A stretch of 64,000 nucleotides of DNA from Actinomadura barringtoniae (GTDB taxonomy: Bacteria > Actinomycetota > Actinomycetes > Streptosporangiales > Streptosporangiaceae). A program made the translations under genes and the position numbers. The notes under the pieces are model-generated. The model did no database searches. It had not been told where the DNA came from and saw only the letters and a list, made by a program, of their open reading frames with translations. The stretch covers positions 310,001 through 374,000 of the forward strand of contig NZ_JAGEOJ010000008.1 in assembly GCF_017573505.1 (NCBI RefSeq), in the 5' to 3' direction. Shown here in pieces: positions 11,142-19,491 of this stretch. Each line of letters opens with the position of its first letter. The stretch's first letter is position 1.

Positions 11142-11897
11142 TCAGGGAGACTCGAATCCGACCTGGGTCAGCGCGGCCTTGCCCTGCGGCGACAGCACGA
11201 GCGTGACGAAGTCCTTGGCCAGCGCGCTCTGCGGGGCCTTGGGCAGCGCCACGATCGGGTAGTCGTTGATCGCCTGGGCCGACTCGGGGAACTCGATCCC
11301 CTTCACTGCCGGGGCCGCCGACTTGACGTCGCTGCGGTAGACCAGGCCCGCGTCGGCCTCGCCGAGCCGCACCTTGGTCAGCACCGCCTTGACGTCCTGT
11401 TCCTGCGACGCGGGCTTCACGGTGACGTGGGCTGCGGCCAGGGCCTTCTTGGCGGCGGCGCCGCACGGCACCTGCTCGGCGCACAGGATGACCTTGAGCT
11501 TGGAGGACGACAGGTCCGACAGCTTGCCGACCTTGCCGGGGTTGTCCTTGGGCGTGGCGATGACCAGGCGGTTCTTAGCGAAGATCTGCGAGCTGGACGA
11601 GACCGGCTTCATCGTGGCGGGGCTCGCCGCCGCGAACACGTCGGCCGGAGCGCCCTGGTTGATCTGCTGGGCGAGGGTCGAGCTGCCGCCGAAGTTGAAG
11701 CGCACCTTCACGCCGGGGTGCGAGGCCTCGAAGGTCTTGCCGAGCGAGTTGAACGACTCGGTGAGCGAGGCGGCCGCGAACACCGTCAGCGTCTTGCCAC
11801 CGCCCGAGGAGGACTTCTTGTCGTCGCCGGTGTCGCCGCAGCCGGCCACGGTGACCAGCGTCAGGGCGGCGACGACCGCGCTCAGGGATTTCAGCAT
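11142..11897 (-). CDS. modA: Molybdate-binding lipoprotein
   Basis: 251 residues. A lipoprotein signal peptide ends in TVAGC (lipobox; acylated Cys near residue 20), followed by a linker GDTGDDKKSSSGGG. The mature part begins LTVFAAASLTESFNSLG and contains FNFGGSSTLAQQINQGAPADVFAAAS, the oxyanion-binding pattern of ModA. It is anchored on the outer face of the membrane and delivers molybdate or tungstate to ModBC. The ATG is preceded by GGAG. The gene lies 23 bases behind the HTH-TOBE gene, so all four are one operon. Confidence 0.93.
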   Translation of the reverse strand: MLKSLSAVVAALTLVTVAGCGDTGDDKKSSSGGGKTLTVFAAASLTESFNSLGKTFEASHPGVKVRFNFGGSSTLAQQINQGAPADVFAAASPATMKPVSSSSQIFAKNRLVIATPKDNPGKVGKLSDLSSSKLKVILCAEQVPCGAAAKKALAAAHVTVKPASQEQDVKAVLTKVRLGEADAGLVYRSDVKSAAPAVKGIEFPESAQAINDYPIVALPKAPQSALAKDFVTLVLSPQGKAALTQVGFESP

Positions 11898-11920
11898 GGG
11901 TTACTCCAGGGGGACGGGCG

Positions 11921-12319
11921 TCAGTCAGCGAGCTCGACGACGACGTTGGTGGACTTGATGACGGCCTCGGCGACCACGCCGACCTCCAGGCCGAGATCGT
12001 CGGCGGCCTCCCGGCTCATCAGCGAGACCACCCGGAACGGACCGGCCTGGATCTCCACCTGGGCCATCACGCCGTCACGGATCACGTCGGTGACGATGCC
12101 GCGCATGCGGTTGCGCGCCGAGGAGGCGCGATGCTCCCCCGCCTCCCCCTGCCAGGACTGCGACCGTACGAAGGCGGCCAGCTCGGGCCCGGGGACCCTG
12201 CGGTGACCGTTGTCGTCGCGCGCGGCCGGCAGGCGGCCGCCGTCGACCCAGCGGCGCACGGTGTCCGCGCTGACCCCGAGGAGGGCCGCGGCCTCGCTGA
12301 TCCGGAACGTCGTCGTCAC
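11921..12319 (-). CDS. HTH-TOBE molybdate-responsive regulator/molbindin
   Basis: 132 residues if read from the GTG at 12319; an ATG 30 bases upstream is also possible and neither has a strong ribosome site. Residues 1-50 are an excisionase/MerR-like winged helix (FRISEAAALLGVSADTVRRWVDGGRLP). Residues 65-130 form a single Mop/TOBE oxyanion-binding domain (NRMRGIVTDVIRDGVMAQVEI..., ending STNVVVELAD). This architecture acts as a small ModE-like sensor in many actinobacteria. As the first gene of the modABC operon it probably controls or buffers molybdate uptake; autoregulation is inference. Confidence 0.85.
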   Translation of the reverse strand: MTTTFRISEAAALLGVSADTVRRWVDGGRLPAARDDNGHRRVPGPELAAFVRSQSWQGEAGEHRASSARNRMRGIVTDVIRDGVMAQVEIQAGPFRVVSLMSREAADDLGLEVGVVAEAVIKSTNVVVELAD

Positions 12320-12412
12320 GCGGCCCAGAGTAGCCCCTCGCAGATGCAAGGCACACCTGGCGATTACCCCAGAGATTGCGATGTTTGCCGGATGTGGACT
12401 CTGGCAGATACG

Positions 12413-12455
12413 ACAAGAACGGCCGCAACCCCCGGTGGGGTCCGGCCGTTCTTGT
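12413..12455. terminator. Hairpin terminator, convergent side of the PH-domain gene
   Basis: Perfect 12-bp outer stem (ACAAGAACGGCC with its complement at 12444-12455), with an inner CCCC/GGGG pairing. It lies 25 bases past the stop of the minus-strand gene at 12480. Confidence 0.75.
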
Positions 12456-12479
12456 GGACGTACTGGGTGGTTCGGGGGG

Positions 12480-12839
12480 TCAGGCGGCCAGCGAGTCGGC
12501 CTCGATGACGTCCTTGTGGTAGCGCTTGTGGACGTAGAGCTTCTCGCCGAGCGCCTCGTTGCGCCACCAGAGACCGGTCGGGGCGCCGATGCGGGTGCCG
12601 CGCGGCAGCTCGCGGATGATCTCCTTGACCGGCGTGGTGGACATCCGGCCCGACCGGCCGACCAGGATGCGCTTGTCGGTCACGATGACGACCCGGTACG
12701 CGTTGGCGAAGATGATGATCCAGATCGAGATCAGGACGAAGTACGCGCTCGTCGTCTGGGCACCGAACACCGCCTGGATCTGCTCGCCGGGCTCCAGGTA
12801 GGGCGCCGCGTTCGCGCGCATCTTGTCACGAATAGCCAT
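12480..12839 (-). CDS. PH-like domain membrane protein
   Basis: 119 residues. A soluble start (MAIRDKMRANAAPYLEPGEQIQAVFGAQT) is followed by one hydrophobic helix (AYFVLISIWIIIFANAYRVVIV) that leads into the bacterial PH-like pattern VTDKRILVGRSG. Basic residues and a closing LYVHKRYHKDVIEADSLAA follow. Such short bPH-type proteins are common in actinomycetes and have no assigned role. The ATG at 12839 follows GAGAGAGG by six bases; the frame is open further upstream but those starts lack a ribosome site. The gene stands alone with its own hairpin terminator. Confidence 0.75.
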   Translation of the reverse strand: MAIRDKMRANAAPYLEPGEQIQAVFGAQTTSAYFVLISIWIIIFANAYRVVIVTDKRILVGRSGRMSTTPVKEIIRELPRGTRIGAPTGLWWRNEALGEKLYVHKRYHKDVIEADSLAA

Positions 12840-13036
12840 GAACCAGACCTCTCTCAACATCGGCCACAATGGCCTCGGGCGCAGTGATTTTGACACCGAA
12901 AGGTGGCGTGGACGGCCGAATCCGTTGATGTGAGCCAAATCGTGACTGTGACGAGGCTCTCTATCCGGACACGGGGGCTGATGTCACCATCTACTTACTG
13001 GCCTGGAGGCGCGATCGACCCGAGGAGGAGCCCTCG

Positions 13037-14035
13037 ATGCCCGCACCGCCCACGACCCTGCTGATCGACCGGCATGGAGCCGCCAGCCTGCGCTCCCGCG
13101 CGCTCGCGGCGGGGATCCGCGCCGTCCTGCAGCCGCGCCTGGCCAAGTGGGGCGAGGCTCCGTTCGACGAACGGGCGCTGCGCCGCGCGGCGAGCTTCGA
13201 CCGCATGGCCGCGCGGAGCCGGCCGCCCAAGGGCACCCGCACCGAACGGGTGCGCCTGGACGATTTCCGCGCCGAATGGGTGCACGGGCCCGGGGTCACG
13301 AGCGAGCGCGACCGGGTGATCCTCTACCTGCACGGCGGCGCATGGGTCTCCTGCGGCCTCAACACGCACCGGCGGATGATCTCATGGTTCAGCGCGGCGG
13401 CCGGGGTGCCCGCGTTCGCGGTGGACTACCGGATGATCCCGGCCGTGCCGTTCGAGGAGGAGGTCGAGGACTGCCTGACCGCCTACCGCTGGCTGCTGGA
13501 GGAACGCGAGATCGCCCCCGAGCGCATTGTGATCATGGGCGACTCGGCGGGCGGGCACCTGACGTTCGCCACGGCGCTGCGCGCCCGCGAGGCAGGGCTG
13601 CCGATGCCGGCCGCGCTGGTGGGGATCTCGCCGATGCTGGACATGGACCTGGCGAGCAAGCTCGCGCACGCCAACATCAAGCTCGATCCCGCCGCGCCGG
13701 GCGCGCTGCTGGAGCGCCTGGTGGACGGGATCTGCGGGCACCTGGACCGGACCGACCCGGCGGTCTCGCCGATCCGGGCCGATCTGTCGGGCCTGCCGCC
13801 GGTGCTGCTGTCGGCGGGCTCGACCGAGGTGCTCTACTGCGACTCCGAGCTGATGGCGCACCGGCTCGCCGAGGCCGGGGTCCCGACGACACTGCAGGTC
13901 TGGGACCGGCAGGTGCACGTCTTCCAGATGTTCGGGCCGCTGCTGCCCGAGTCGCGTGCGGCGATCGCCGAGGCCGGTACGTTCGTCCGCGACGCCTTCA
14001 CCGCCGCGGAGGTACGGGAGTCAGAGTCCGCCTGA
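13037..14035 (+). CDS. Alpha/beta hydrolase, hormone-sensitive lipase family
   Basis: 332 residues. The HSL (esterase family IV) oxyanion motif LYLHGGAWVSCG is at about residues 96-107. The nucleophile elbow GDSAGGH lies near 170, the catalytic Asp is probably in STEVLYCDSE, and the His is in QVHVFQMF near 294. The N-terminal 80 residues form the cap. No signal peptide is seen, so it is a cytoplasmic esterase of unknown substrate. The ATG is well placed behind GAGGAGGAG. It has no co-directional partner. Confidence 0.9.
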   Translation: MPAPPTTLLIDRHGAASLRSRALAAGIRAVLQPRLAKWGEAPFDERALRRAASFDRMAARSRPPKGTRTERVRLDDFRAEWVHGPGVTSERDRVILYLHGGAWVSCGLNTHRRMISWFSAAAGVPAFAVDYRMIPAVPFEEEVEDCLTAYRWLLEEREIAPERIVIMGDSAGGHLTFATALRAREAGLPMPAALVGISPMLDMDLASKLAHANIKLDPAAPGALLERLVDGICGHLDRTDPAVSPIRADLSGLPPVLLSAGSTEVLYCDSELMAHRLAEAGVPTTLQVWDRQVHVFQMFGPLLPESRAAIAEAGTFVRDAFTAAEVRESESA

Positions 14036-14050
14036 GCGGCGCAAGCCGGG

Positions 14051-14230
14051 TCACCGGCCCTGTCCGCGGCGCAGCGGCAGGTTCTGGCGGGCGATGCGCT
14101 GGCGCCCTGAGCGCTGCGGCTGCGTGGACCGGGCCGAGGACTCGCTCTTCTTGTCCCGCTTCCCCTGCCTGAGGACCGGACCCTTGTCGCCCTGCTTGTC
14201 GCCCTGCTTACCGCCCCGCACCTTGGACAT
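14051..14230 (-). CDS. Small very basic protein downstream of nos
   Basis: 59 residues, very rich in Lys, Arg, Gln and Gly: it starts MSKVRGGKQGDKQGDKGP and ends NLPLRRGQGR. A strong ribosome site (GGAGGGGGAG) lies inside the 3' end of nos, about six bases before the ATG, and the frame overlaps nos by 23 bases, so it is probably translated with it. The composition suggests nucleic-acid or ribosome association and intrinsic disorder. No family is recognised. The duplicated GKQGD/DKQGD is another small tandem repeat. Confidence 0.6.
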   Translation of the reverse strand: MSKVRGGKQGDKQGDKGPVLRQGKRDKKSESSARSTQPQRSGRQRIARQNLPLRRGQGR

Positions 14231-15554
14231 CGCGATCTCCCCCTCCGACGGGCACGTCCGGCCCGTCCGTTACGGGAGCCTCGCCGGATTTGGGGTGATC
14301 TATTGGTGATCGTCGGTCAAGTCTCTGCCGGTCGAACTGCCGGTCGAACTGCCGGTCGAGCCGCCGGTCGAGGCTCTGCCCGGCGGCGCGGGCCTGGGTG
14401 GGCATGAGGGCCCGGGGGGACGGCCTGCGAACGAAGCCCGGCCGCAGTTCCTCATCGTCGTAGTAGCGGTGGAAGACCGGGGTTGCCGAGCCGGAGATCG
14501 GCGGCACGATCCAGCTCCAGTCGGCCGGGCAGCTCCGCCCGGCGGCCTCCTCCTTGCCCAGGTGGGTGAGGAAGCGGCGCGACTCGGTGTGGTGGTCGGT
14601 GATGGTGACGCCCGCACTGCGGAACGAGTGGAGCACCGCGACGTTGAGCTCGACCAGCGCCCGGTCGCGCCAGAGCGTGCGTTCCTTGGAGGTGTCCAGG
14701 CCGAGCCGTTCGGCGACCGTGGGCAGCAGGTCGTAGCGTTCGGCGTCGCCCAGGTTGCGCGCGCCGATCTCGGTGCCCATGTACCAGCCGTTGAACGGCG
14801 CGGCCGGGTAGGTGATGCCGCCGATCTCCAGGTCCATGTCGGAGACGGCCGGCACGGCGTGCCAGCGCAGGCCCAGCTCGGCGAACCACGCGAAGTCGGG
14901 ATGCGACAGCGGGACCTCCAGCACCGCGCTGCGAGGCAGGTCGAAGTGGCGGACCGCTTCCCCGCGCGCCTCGATCACCAGCGGCAGCACGTCGAAGCCC
15001 GAGCCGGGACCGGCCGTCCAGCCGAGCGCGCGGGCCGTCTTGGTGAGCCGGACGTTGCCCGGGTCGCCGACCACGGTGCCGTCGCGGCGGCGGTATCCGG
15101 CGTACCGGATCAGCTGGTCGTTCCAGATCCGCGGCCCAGGCTCGCCGGGCCGGTCGGGCGCGAAGACGGTCGCGACGGGACGGATGCGGCCGCCCGCCGT
15201 CGCCTCGGTCAGGTGCTCGACGCACTCGGCGGCCAGTTCCTCGGCCGTGCTCAGGTGGCGGCGGTCGCGCACCCGCAGGCTCCGCCAGTAGAGGCGGCCG
15301 ATGCAGCGGCTACTGTTGCGCCAGGCCACGCGGGCGCCGAACGTCAGTTCCTCCTCGGTGTGCACGTAGGTCCCGGTCGCACGGATCTCATCGCGCACCT
15401 GCCCGATCCTGGCCTCGACGCCTCCCTCGCCGCTCTTGCCGCCGCCCTCGCCGCCGTCTCCGGGATTTTCGGCATGGAACAGCCGGACGAACGCTTCGGC
15501 GGCACGTTCCAGATCGGATGGGCGATTCTTCGGTTTATGCCGGAAATGAAACAT
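14208..15554 (-). CDS. nos: Bacterial nitric oxide synthase, oxygenase domain
   Basis: 448 residues from the ATG at 15554; a GTG at 15590 is an alternative and neither has a clear ribosome site. Haem-ligand Cys is in WRNSSRCIGRLYW (about residue 84), and the arginine-binding Glu is in NGWYMGTEIGARNL. IWNDQLIRYAGYR and the late WSWIVPPISG..TPVFHRYY block match NOS oxygenases. Like other bacterial NOS it has no reductase domain and must take electrons from cellular reductases to make NO from L-arginine. The core ends near residue 375. A tail of about 75 residues is extra, Arg/Asp-rich, and contains LDRRLDRQFDRQFDRQ encoded by a 12-bp tandem repeat. Confidence 0.93.
   Translation of the reverse strand: MFHFRHKPKNRPSDLERAAEAFVRLFHAENPGDGGEGGGKSGEGGVEARIGQVRDEIRATGTYVHTEEELTFGARVAWRNSSRCIGRLYWRSLRVRDRRHLSTAEELAAECVEHLTEATAGGRIRPVATVFAPDRPGEPGPRIWNDQLIRYAGYRRRDGTVVGDPGNVRLTKTARALGWTAGPGSGFDVLPLVIEARGEAVRHFDLPRSAVLEVPLSHPDFAWFAELGLRWHAVPAVSDMDLEIGGITYPAAPFNGWYMGTEIGARNLGDAERYDLLPTVAERLGLDTSKERTLWRDRALVELNVAVLHSFRSAGVTITDHHTESRRFLTHLGKEEAAGRSCPADWSWIVPPISGSATPVFHRYYDDEELRPGFVRRPSPRALMPTQARAAGQSLDRRLDRQFDRQFDRQRLDRRSPIDHPKSGEAPVTDGPDVPVGGGDRDVQGAGR
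14325..14372. repeat. 12-bp tandem repeat inside the 3' end of nos
   Basis: Four adjacent 12-bp units (CTGCCGGTCGAA and variants) encode the four-residue repeat LDRR/FDRQ in the C-terminal tail of the NOS protein, beyond the conserved oxygenase domain. Confidence 0.85.
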
Positions 15555-15646
15555 AGAGACATCCGTGACCGTTCGTGAGGAATTGATCACCAGCCGTCAC
15601 AGGATGCCACGGAGCGCCGGCCGTGTCGGGCCTTCTTCGCTAATGG

Positions 15647-16789
15647 CTAGCAATCCTCACTATCCGTCAGGACCTGGGCGATCATCCCCAACATCGACCA
15701 ATCGACCAGCCGGTCGCGGGCGATCTCCGCGTAGGTGGCGATCTCGACGTAGGTCCGTTCGCCGTCGGCGGCCACTCCCCCGGGGCCGCTCGCGCGCAGC
15801 ACCGCCAGCTCGTCCTCGGTGACCTCGGCGGAGAACAGGTGCGCCCGGTGCGCGGACATCGTCGCGTTCAGCTGCCGGTCGGTGTGAGCGCGCAGCCGCT
15901 GCGGGGCCAGGCTCAGCCCGGTCTCCTCGGCGACCTCCGCGACCGCCCGCGCGAGCGGGTCGGACGGCCCGGAGCCGCCGGGCAGCTCGTGCACGAAGCC
16001 GTCCGGCGTGCTGGCCGGGCTCCGGAACTCCCGTACGAGCACGACGGCGGTGTCGCCGAGCGACCGGCCGCGCCGGTAGAGGACGACGGTGCTGATGTCG
16101 GGCCGGGAGAAGACCACCTCGTTGGCCTTCACACGGTCCTCGGCCGTCACGTGGACCCGCACGTGCAGGCCCCAGTGCAGCCCGAACCGCCACTCCACCC
16201 GGGCGCCGAGCAGCGTGTTGCCCGCGCCGCGCTGCGCGGCGTACCACTGCTGGAACGACGCGGTCCGCCAGATCATCAGCGGCACCTCGCGTTCACCGGC
16301 CGTGCGCGGCGCCCCGCGACCGATCCTCTCCAGCGCCAGCGCGACCGTGCCGGGGACGTCGGTCGCGGTCGGCACGTCGAGCTTGGCGGCGTAGTGGCGC
16401 AGGTAGTCGTTCTTGGGCGCCTCCGGCGGGGCGCCGAACACCGCCTTGCCGCTGTCGTGCCACATGCCCCACTCGACGTTGGTGGTGAACGCGGGCATCG
16501 TGTCGAGCGCGCGCGGCACGTAGAAGAGGACCTCGTCGGCGAGGTTCAGGCAGCGCTCCTCCCAGTCGACCTGCCCGGTGTAGTCGTCATGGATGCCGTG
16601 CCGGTGCTCGGGGTCGAGGACCACCAGCCGGCCGGGCCCCCGCCACTGCTCGCGCAGTGCCGCCCGCGCGCCCGGCCGCCACGACGCGACGTCGGGCGTA
16701 CGAGGCGTCGGACCGGCCAGGAACACCGCCGCGTCCCACGCCTCGGGCGGTTCTTCGCGTGCGCAGACCTCGATGACCTCGGACGACAT
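15647..16789 (-). CDS. Nucleoside 2-deoxyribosyltransferase-like / Nudix fusion
   Basis: 380 residues in two parts. Residues about 15-170 match the nucleoside 2-deoxyribosyltransferase-like fold: AVFLAGPTPRT, WEERCLNLADEVLFYVPR, and the catalytic-type Glu in TTNVEWGMWHDSGKAVFG. Residues about 235-370 are a Nudix hydrolase domain with the box region LPGGSGPSDPLARAVAEVAEETG, in which the usual Arg of REXXEE is Ala. The ATG at 16789 has GAGGGAG seven bases upstream. The fusion suggests a nucleotide or nucleoside-derivative salvage or sanitation enzyme; the substrate is unknown and the altered Nudix Arg may change activity. Confidence 0.8.
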   Translation of the reverse strand: MSSEVIEVCAREEPPEAWDAAVFLAGPTPRTPDVASWRPGARAALREQWRGPGRLVVLDPEHRHGIHDDYTGQVDWEERCLNLADEVLFYVPRALDTMPAFTTNVEWGMWHDSGKAVFGAPPEAPKNDYLRHYAAKLDVPTATDVPGTVALALERIGRGAPRTAGEREVPLMIWRTASFQQWYAAQRGAGNTLLGARVEWRFGLHWGLHVRVHVTAEDRVKANEVVFSRPDISTVVLYRRGRSLGDTAVVLVREFRSPASTPDGFVHELPGGSGPSDPLARAVAEVAEETGLSLAPQRLRAHTDRQLNATMSAHRAHLFSAEVTEDELAVLRASGPGGVAADGERTYVEIATYAEIARDRLVDWSMLGMIAQVLTDSEDC

Positions 16790-16892
16790 GGCAGTGTCTC
16801 CCTCGCTGGCGGGCTCGGCGTGCTTGGAGCGATTTGTCCCGGGTAAAGCGCCCCTACAACCAAACACAGATATCCCGGTCAGGAGGGTGATC

Positions 16893-17603
16893 ATGACTGG
16901 GACCATGCGAATTCCGCGCAGCAGAGGCGCTCTGAGCGGCGTGCTGCTGCTTCTCCTCGGCCTCTGGGGCGGACTGCTCCCCTTCGTCGGCCCCTACTTC
17001 GACTTCGGCTTCAGCCCCGACGACACCTGGGTGTACGACACCGCGCGGCTCGAGCTGGTCATCGCGCCCGCGATCGCCGTCGGGCTCGGCGGGCTGATCG
17101 TGCTCTCCGCCTCCAACCGCGCGTTCGCCATCTTCGGCGCCTGGCTGGCCGTGCTCGGCGGCGCCTGGTTCGCGGTCGGGCCGATCGTCGCCGTGCTCTG
17201 GGACCCCGGCACGGTCGGCACGCCGCTCGGCGACAACGAGAACCGGCAGGTCGCCGAGCAGCTGGCGGGCTTCACCGGCCTCGGCGTCGTCGCGGTGTTC
17301 TTCGCGGCGCTCGCGCTCGGCCGCTTCGCCGTCGTCGGCGTCAAGGAGGCGCACCTGGCCGAGGAACGGATGGGCCACGGCGACGGCACGACCTCGGGCA
17401 CGGGCCGCGGCACCGAGCCCGACCACGGCCCCGACTCCGGCACGACGCAGCCCCTCGCCCGCACGTTCGGCAGGTTCAGCAGGCATTCGCCGACCGCCTC
17501 GCCGCCGCCCCCGCCGCCTCCGGAGCCGATGCCGGCGCGCCACGTCCCCGCCCCGGGCGACGAACGCGTCGCCGGGCAGACGGGAGAGGACTGGCACCGC
17601 TGA
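16893..17603 (+). CDS. Four-helix membrane protein with Pro-rich tail
   Basis: 236 residues. Four hydrophobic helices are evident: GVLLLLLGLWGGLLPFVGPYF, LVIAPAIAVGLGGLIVLSA, IFGAWLAVLGGAWFAVGPIVAVLW, and GVVAVFFAALALGRFAVVGV. A cytoplasmic tail of about 85 residues is rich in Gly, Thr, Asp, Pro and His, including a run of seven prolines. The ATG is six bases behind AGGAGGG. No family is recognised beyond a general actinobacterial membrane protein. It is divergent from the deoxyribosyltransferase/Nudix gene and monocistronic. Confidence 0.75.
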   Translation: MTGTMRIPRSRGALSGVLLLLLGLWGGLLPFVGPYFDFGFSPDDTWVYDTARLELVIAPAIAVGLGGLIVLSASNRAFAIFGAWLAVLGGAWFAVGPIVAVLWDPGTVGTPLGDNENRQVAEQLAGFTGLGVVAVFFAALALGRFAVVGVKEAHLAEERMGHGDGTTSGTGRGTEPDHGPDSGTTQPLARTFGRFSRHSPTASPPPPPPPEPMPARHVPAPGDERVAGQTGEDWHR

Positions 17604-17744
17604 TCGATGATCGTGATCGGTGGCCGGCGTACAGGGACGGTGACCGATGACGAGTGCCGCTGACGGTGGCCGGTGCCGACGACCGGTCACCGTCGGCGGT
17701 GACTCAACAGGCTCACGGCGCCCGGCGCCGCCGCCCGGCCCGGC
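17604..17744. other. Convergent intergenic region with degenerate repeats
   Basis: Degenerate copies of a GGTGACCGATGAC-like motif are scattered over about 100 bases. No gene, and no convincing hairpin terminator, is seen. Confidence 0.4.
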
Positions 17745-17948
17745 TCAGCGGTCGTTTCTGGACCTCATGTTGCGGACGGACTTCTCGGTCTCGTAGCTGC
17801 CGCGCTCATGGACCTTCACGTCGTCGCGGTCGGTGAACATCGCGACGAAGGCGATCAACAGTCCGACGCCGCCGATCCATGGCGACTTCCACACGAACGC
17901 CAAGGCAACACAGACGACCGCGACGGACATGAGCAACAGAAGCTTCAC
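17745..17948 (-). CDS. Small membrane protein
   Basis: 67 residues: two hydrophobic segments (VKLLLLMSVAVVCVALAFVW and WIGGVGLLIAFVAMFT) and a charged cytoplasmic tail TDRDDVKVHERGSYETEKSV. The GTG at 17948 lies six bases behind GAGGGG. Function unknown. A perfect 14-bp inverted repeat sits 45 bases upstream and may be its operator or the end of the der transcript. Confidence 0.65.
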   Translation of the reverse strand: MKLLLLMSVAVVCVALAFVWKSPWIGGVGLLIAFVAMFTDRDDVKVHERGSYETEKSVRNMRSRNDR

Positions 17949-17992
17949 GTTCGCAACCCCTCGACCCCGCGCCACCGGAGAACTGACGACCA

Positions 17993-18023
17993 GTATGCGT
18001 GATGCCGGGGGCATCACGCATAC
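17993..18023. promoter_or_regulatory. Perfect 14-bp inverted repeat
   Basis: GTATGCGTGATGCC, a GGG spacer, then the exact complement. It lies between the der terminator-like hairpin and the small membrane gene. There is no U-tract on either side, so an operator is as likely as a terminator. Confidence 0.5.
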
Positions 18024-18037
18024 AACTAGAACAGGTT

Positions 18038-18057
18038 CTCGTTGCCTTGGCAACGAG
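18038..18057 (-). terminator. Hairpin after der
   Basis: Perfect 9-bp stem CTCGTTGCC with a 2-base loop, 19 bases past the der stop codon. Together with the neighbouring inverted repeat it probably ends the long segregation/nucleotide operon. Confidence 0.55.
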
Positions 18058-18075
18058 TAAGGGGCAGCTTACACG

Positions 18076-19491
18076 CTACTTCTTCTTGCCGCGCTTCTCC
18101 CTGATCTTCATCGTGACGTCCAGCGGGGTGCCCTCGAACCCGAACTCCTCGCGCAGCCGGCGCTCGATGAACCGCCGGTAGCCCTCCTCCAGGAACCCGG
18201 AGGTGAACAACACGAAGCGCGGCGGGCGGACCCCCGCCTGCGTCGCGAACAGCACGCGCGGCTGCTTGCCGCCGCGGATCGGGTGCGGGTGCGAGCTCAC
18301 CAGGTCGGCGAAGAACTGGTTGAGCTTGGAGGTCGGGACGCGGGTGCCCCAGTTCTCCAGGGCCGTCTCGATCGCCGGGACGAGCTTCTCCATGTGGCGG
18401 CCGGTCTTGGCCGAGATGTTGACCCGCGGTGCCCAGCGGGCGTTGTGCAGCTGCCGGTCGATCTCCCGGTCCAGGTAGCCGCGGCGCTCCTCGTCCAGCA
18501 GGTCCCACTTGTTGTAGGCGATCACCAGCGCCCGGCCGGACTCGATCACCATCGAGATGATCCGCAGGTCCTGCTCGGCGAGCGGCTCGTCGGCGTCCAC
18601 CAGCACGACCGCGACCTCGGCCCGTTCCAGCGCCGACTGCGTGCGCAGCGTGGCGTAGAAGTCGGCGCCCTGGTTCTCGCGGTGGCGACGGCGGATGCCG
18701 GCGGTGTCGATGAACCGCCAGGTCCTGCCGCCGAGCTCGATCATCTCGTCGACCGGGTCGCGGGTGGTCCCGGCGACCGAGTCGACGACAGCGCGCTTCT
18801 CGCCCGCGAGCTTGTTCAGCAGGCTGGACTTGCCGACGTTCGGGCGGCCGAGCAGCGCGACCCGGCGCGGCCCGGCGATCTCCTCGAACGTCTCGGCGGG
18901 CGGCTCCTCGGGCAGCGCCGCGAGCACCGCGTCCAGCAGGTCGCCGCTGCCGCGCCCGTGCAGAGCGCTCACCGGGTACGGCTCGCCGATGCCGAGTGAC
19001 CACAGCATGGCGGCGTCGGCCTCGGTGCCGGCGTTGTCGACCTTGTTGGCGACCAGCACCACCGGCTTGCCGGAACGGCGCAGGATCTCCACCACGGCCT
19101 CGTCCACATCGGTGGCGCCCACGGTCGCGTCGACCACGAACATCACCACGTCGGCGAGCTCCACCGCGAGCCTGGCCTGCTCGGCGATGGCGGCGGCCAG
19201 GCCGACCGCGTCGGGCAGCCAGCCGCCGGTGTCGACGACGGTGAAGCGGCGGCCACTCCAGGTCGCGTCGTAGGCGACCCGGTCGCGGGTCACGCCCGGG
19301 ACGTCCTCGACGACCGCCTCGCGGCGGCCGATGATCCGGTTGACCAGCGTCGACTTGCCGACGTTCGGCCGGCCGACGACGGCGACGACGGGCGCGGGCG
19401 GCGCGTCGGCCGGGACCCCGTCCTCGTCGAGGACCGCGGTCTCGGCGTCATAGTCGGTGTCGTACTCGTATTCGGTGTCGTTATCGCTCAC
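18076..19491 (-). CDS. der: Ribosome-associated GTPase Der (EngA)
   Basis: 471 residues with two tandem GTPase domains: G1 motifs GRPNVGKS near residues 40 and 218, G3 DTGGW and DTAGI, and G4 NKVD and NKWD. A C-terminal KH-like domain ends in lysine-rich REKRGKKK. Der is needed for 50S ribosome maturation. The first 30 residues are a long acidic leader (DNDTEYEYDTDYDAETAVLD). The GTG start overlaps the cmk stop (GTGA), so der is translated from the cmk transcript as the last gene of the operon. Confidence 0.97.
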   Translation of the reverse strand: MSDNDTEYEYDTDYDAETAVLDEDGVPADAPPAPVVAVVGRPNVGKSTLVNRIIGRREAVVEDVPGVTRDRVAYDATWSGRRFTVVDTGGWLPDAVGLAAAIAEQARLAVELADVVMFVVDATVGATDVDEAVVEILRRSGKPVVLVANKVDNAGTEADAAMLWSLGIGEPYPVSALHGRGSGDLLDAVLAALPEEPPAETFEEIAGPRRVALLGRPNVGKSSLLNKLAGEKRAVVDSVAGTTRDPVDEMIELGGRTWRFIDTAGIRRRHRENQGADFYATLRTQSALERAEVAVVLVDADEPLAEQDLRIISMVIESGRALVIAYNKWDLLDEERRGYLDREIDRQLHNARWAPRVNISAKTGRHMEKLVPAIETALENWGTRVPTSKLNQFFADLVSSHPHPIRGGKQPRVLFATQAGVRPPRFVLFTSGFLEEGYRRFIERRLREEFGFEGTPLDVTMKIREKRGKKK

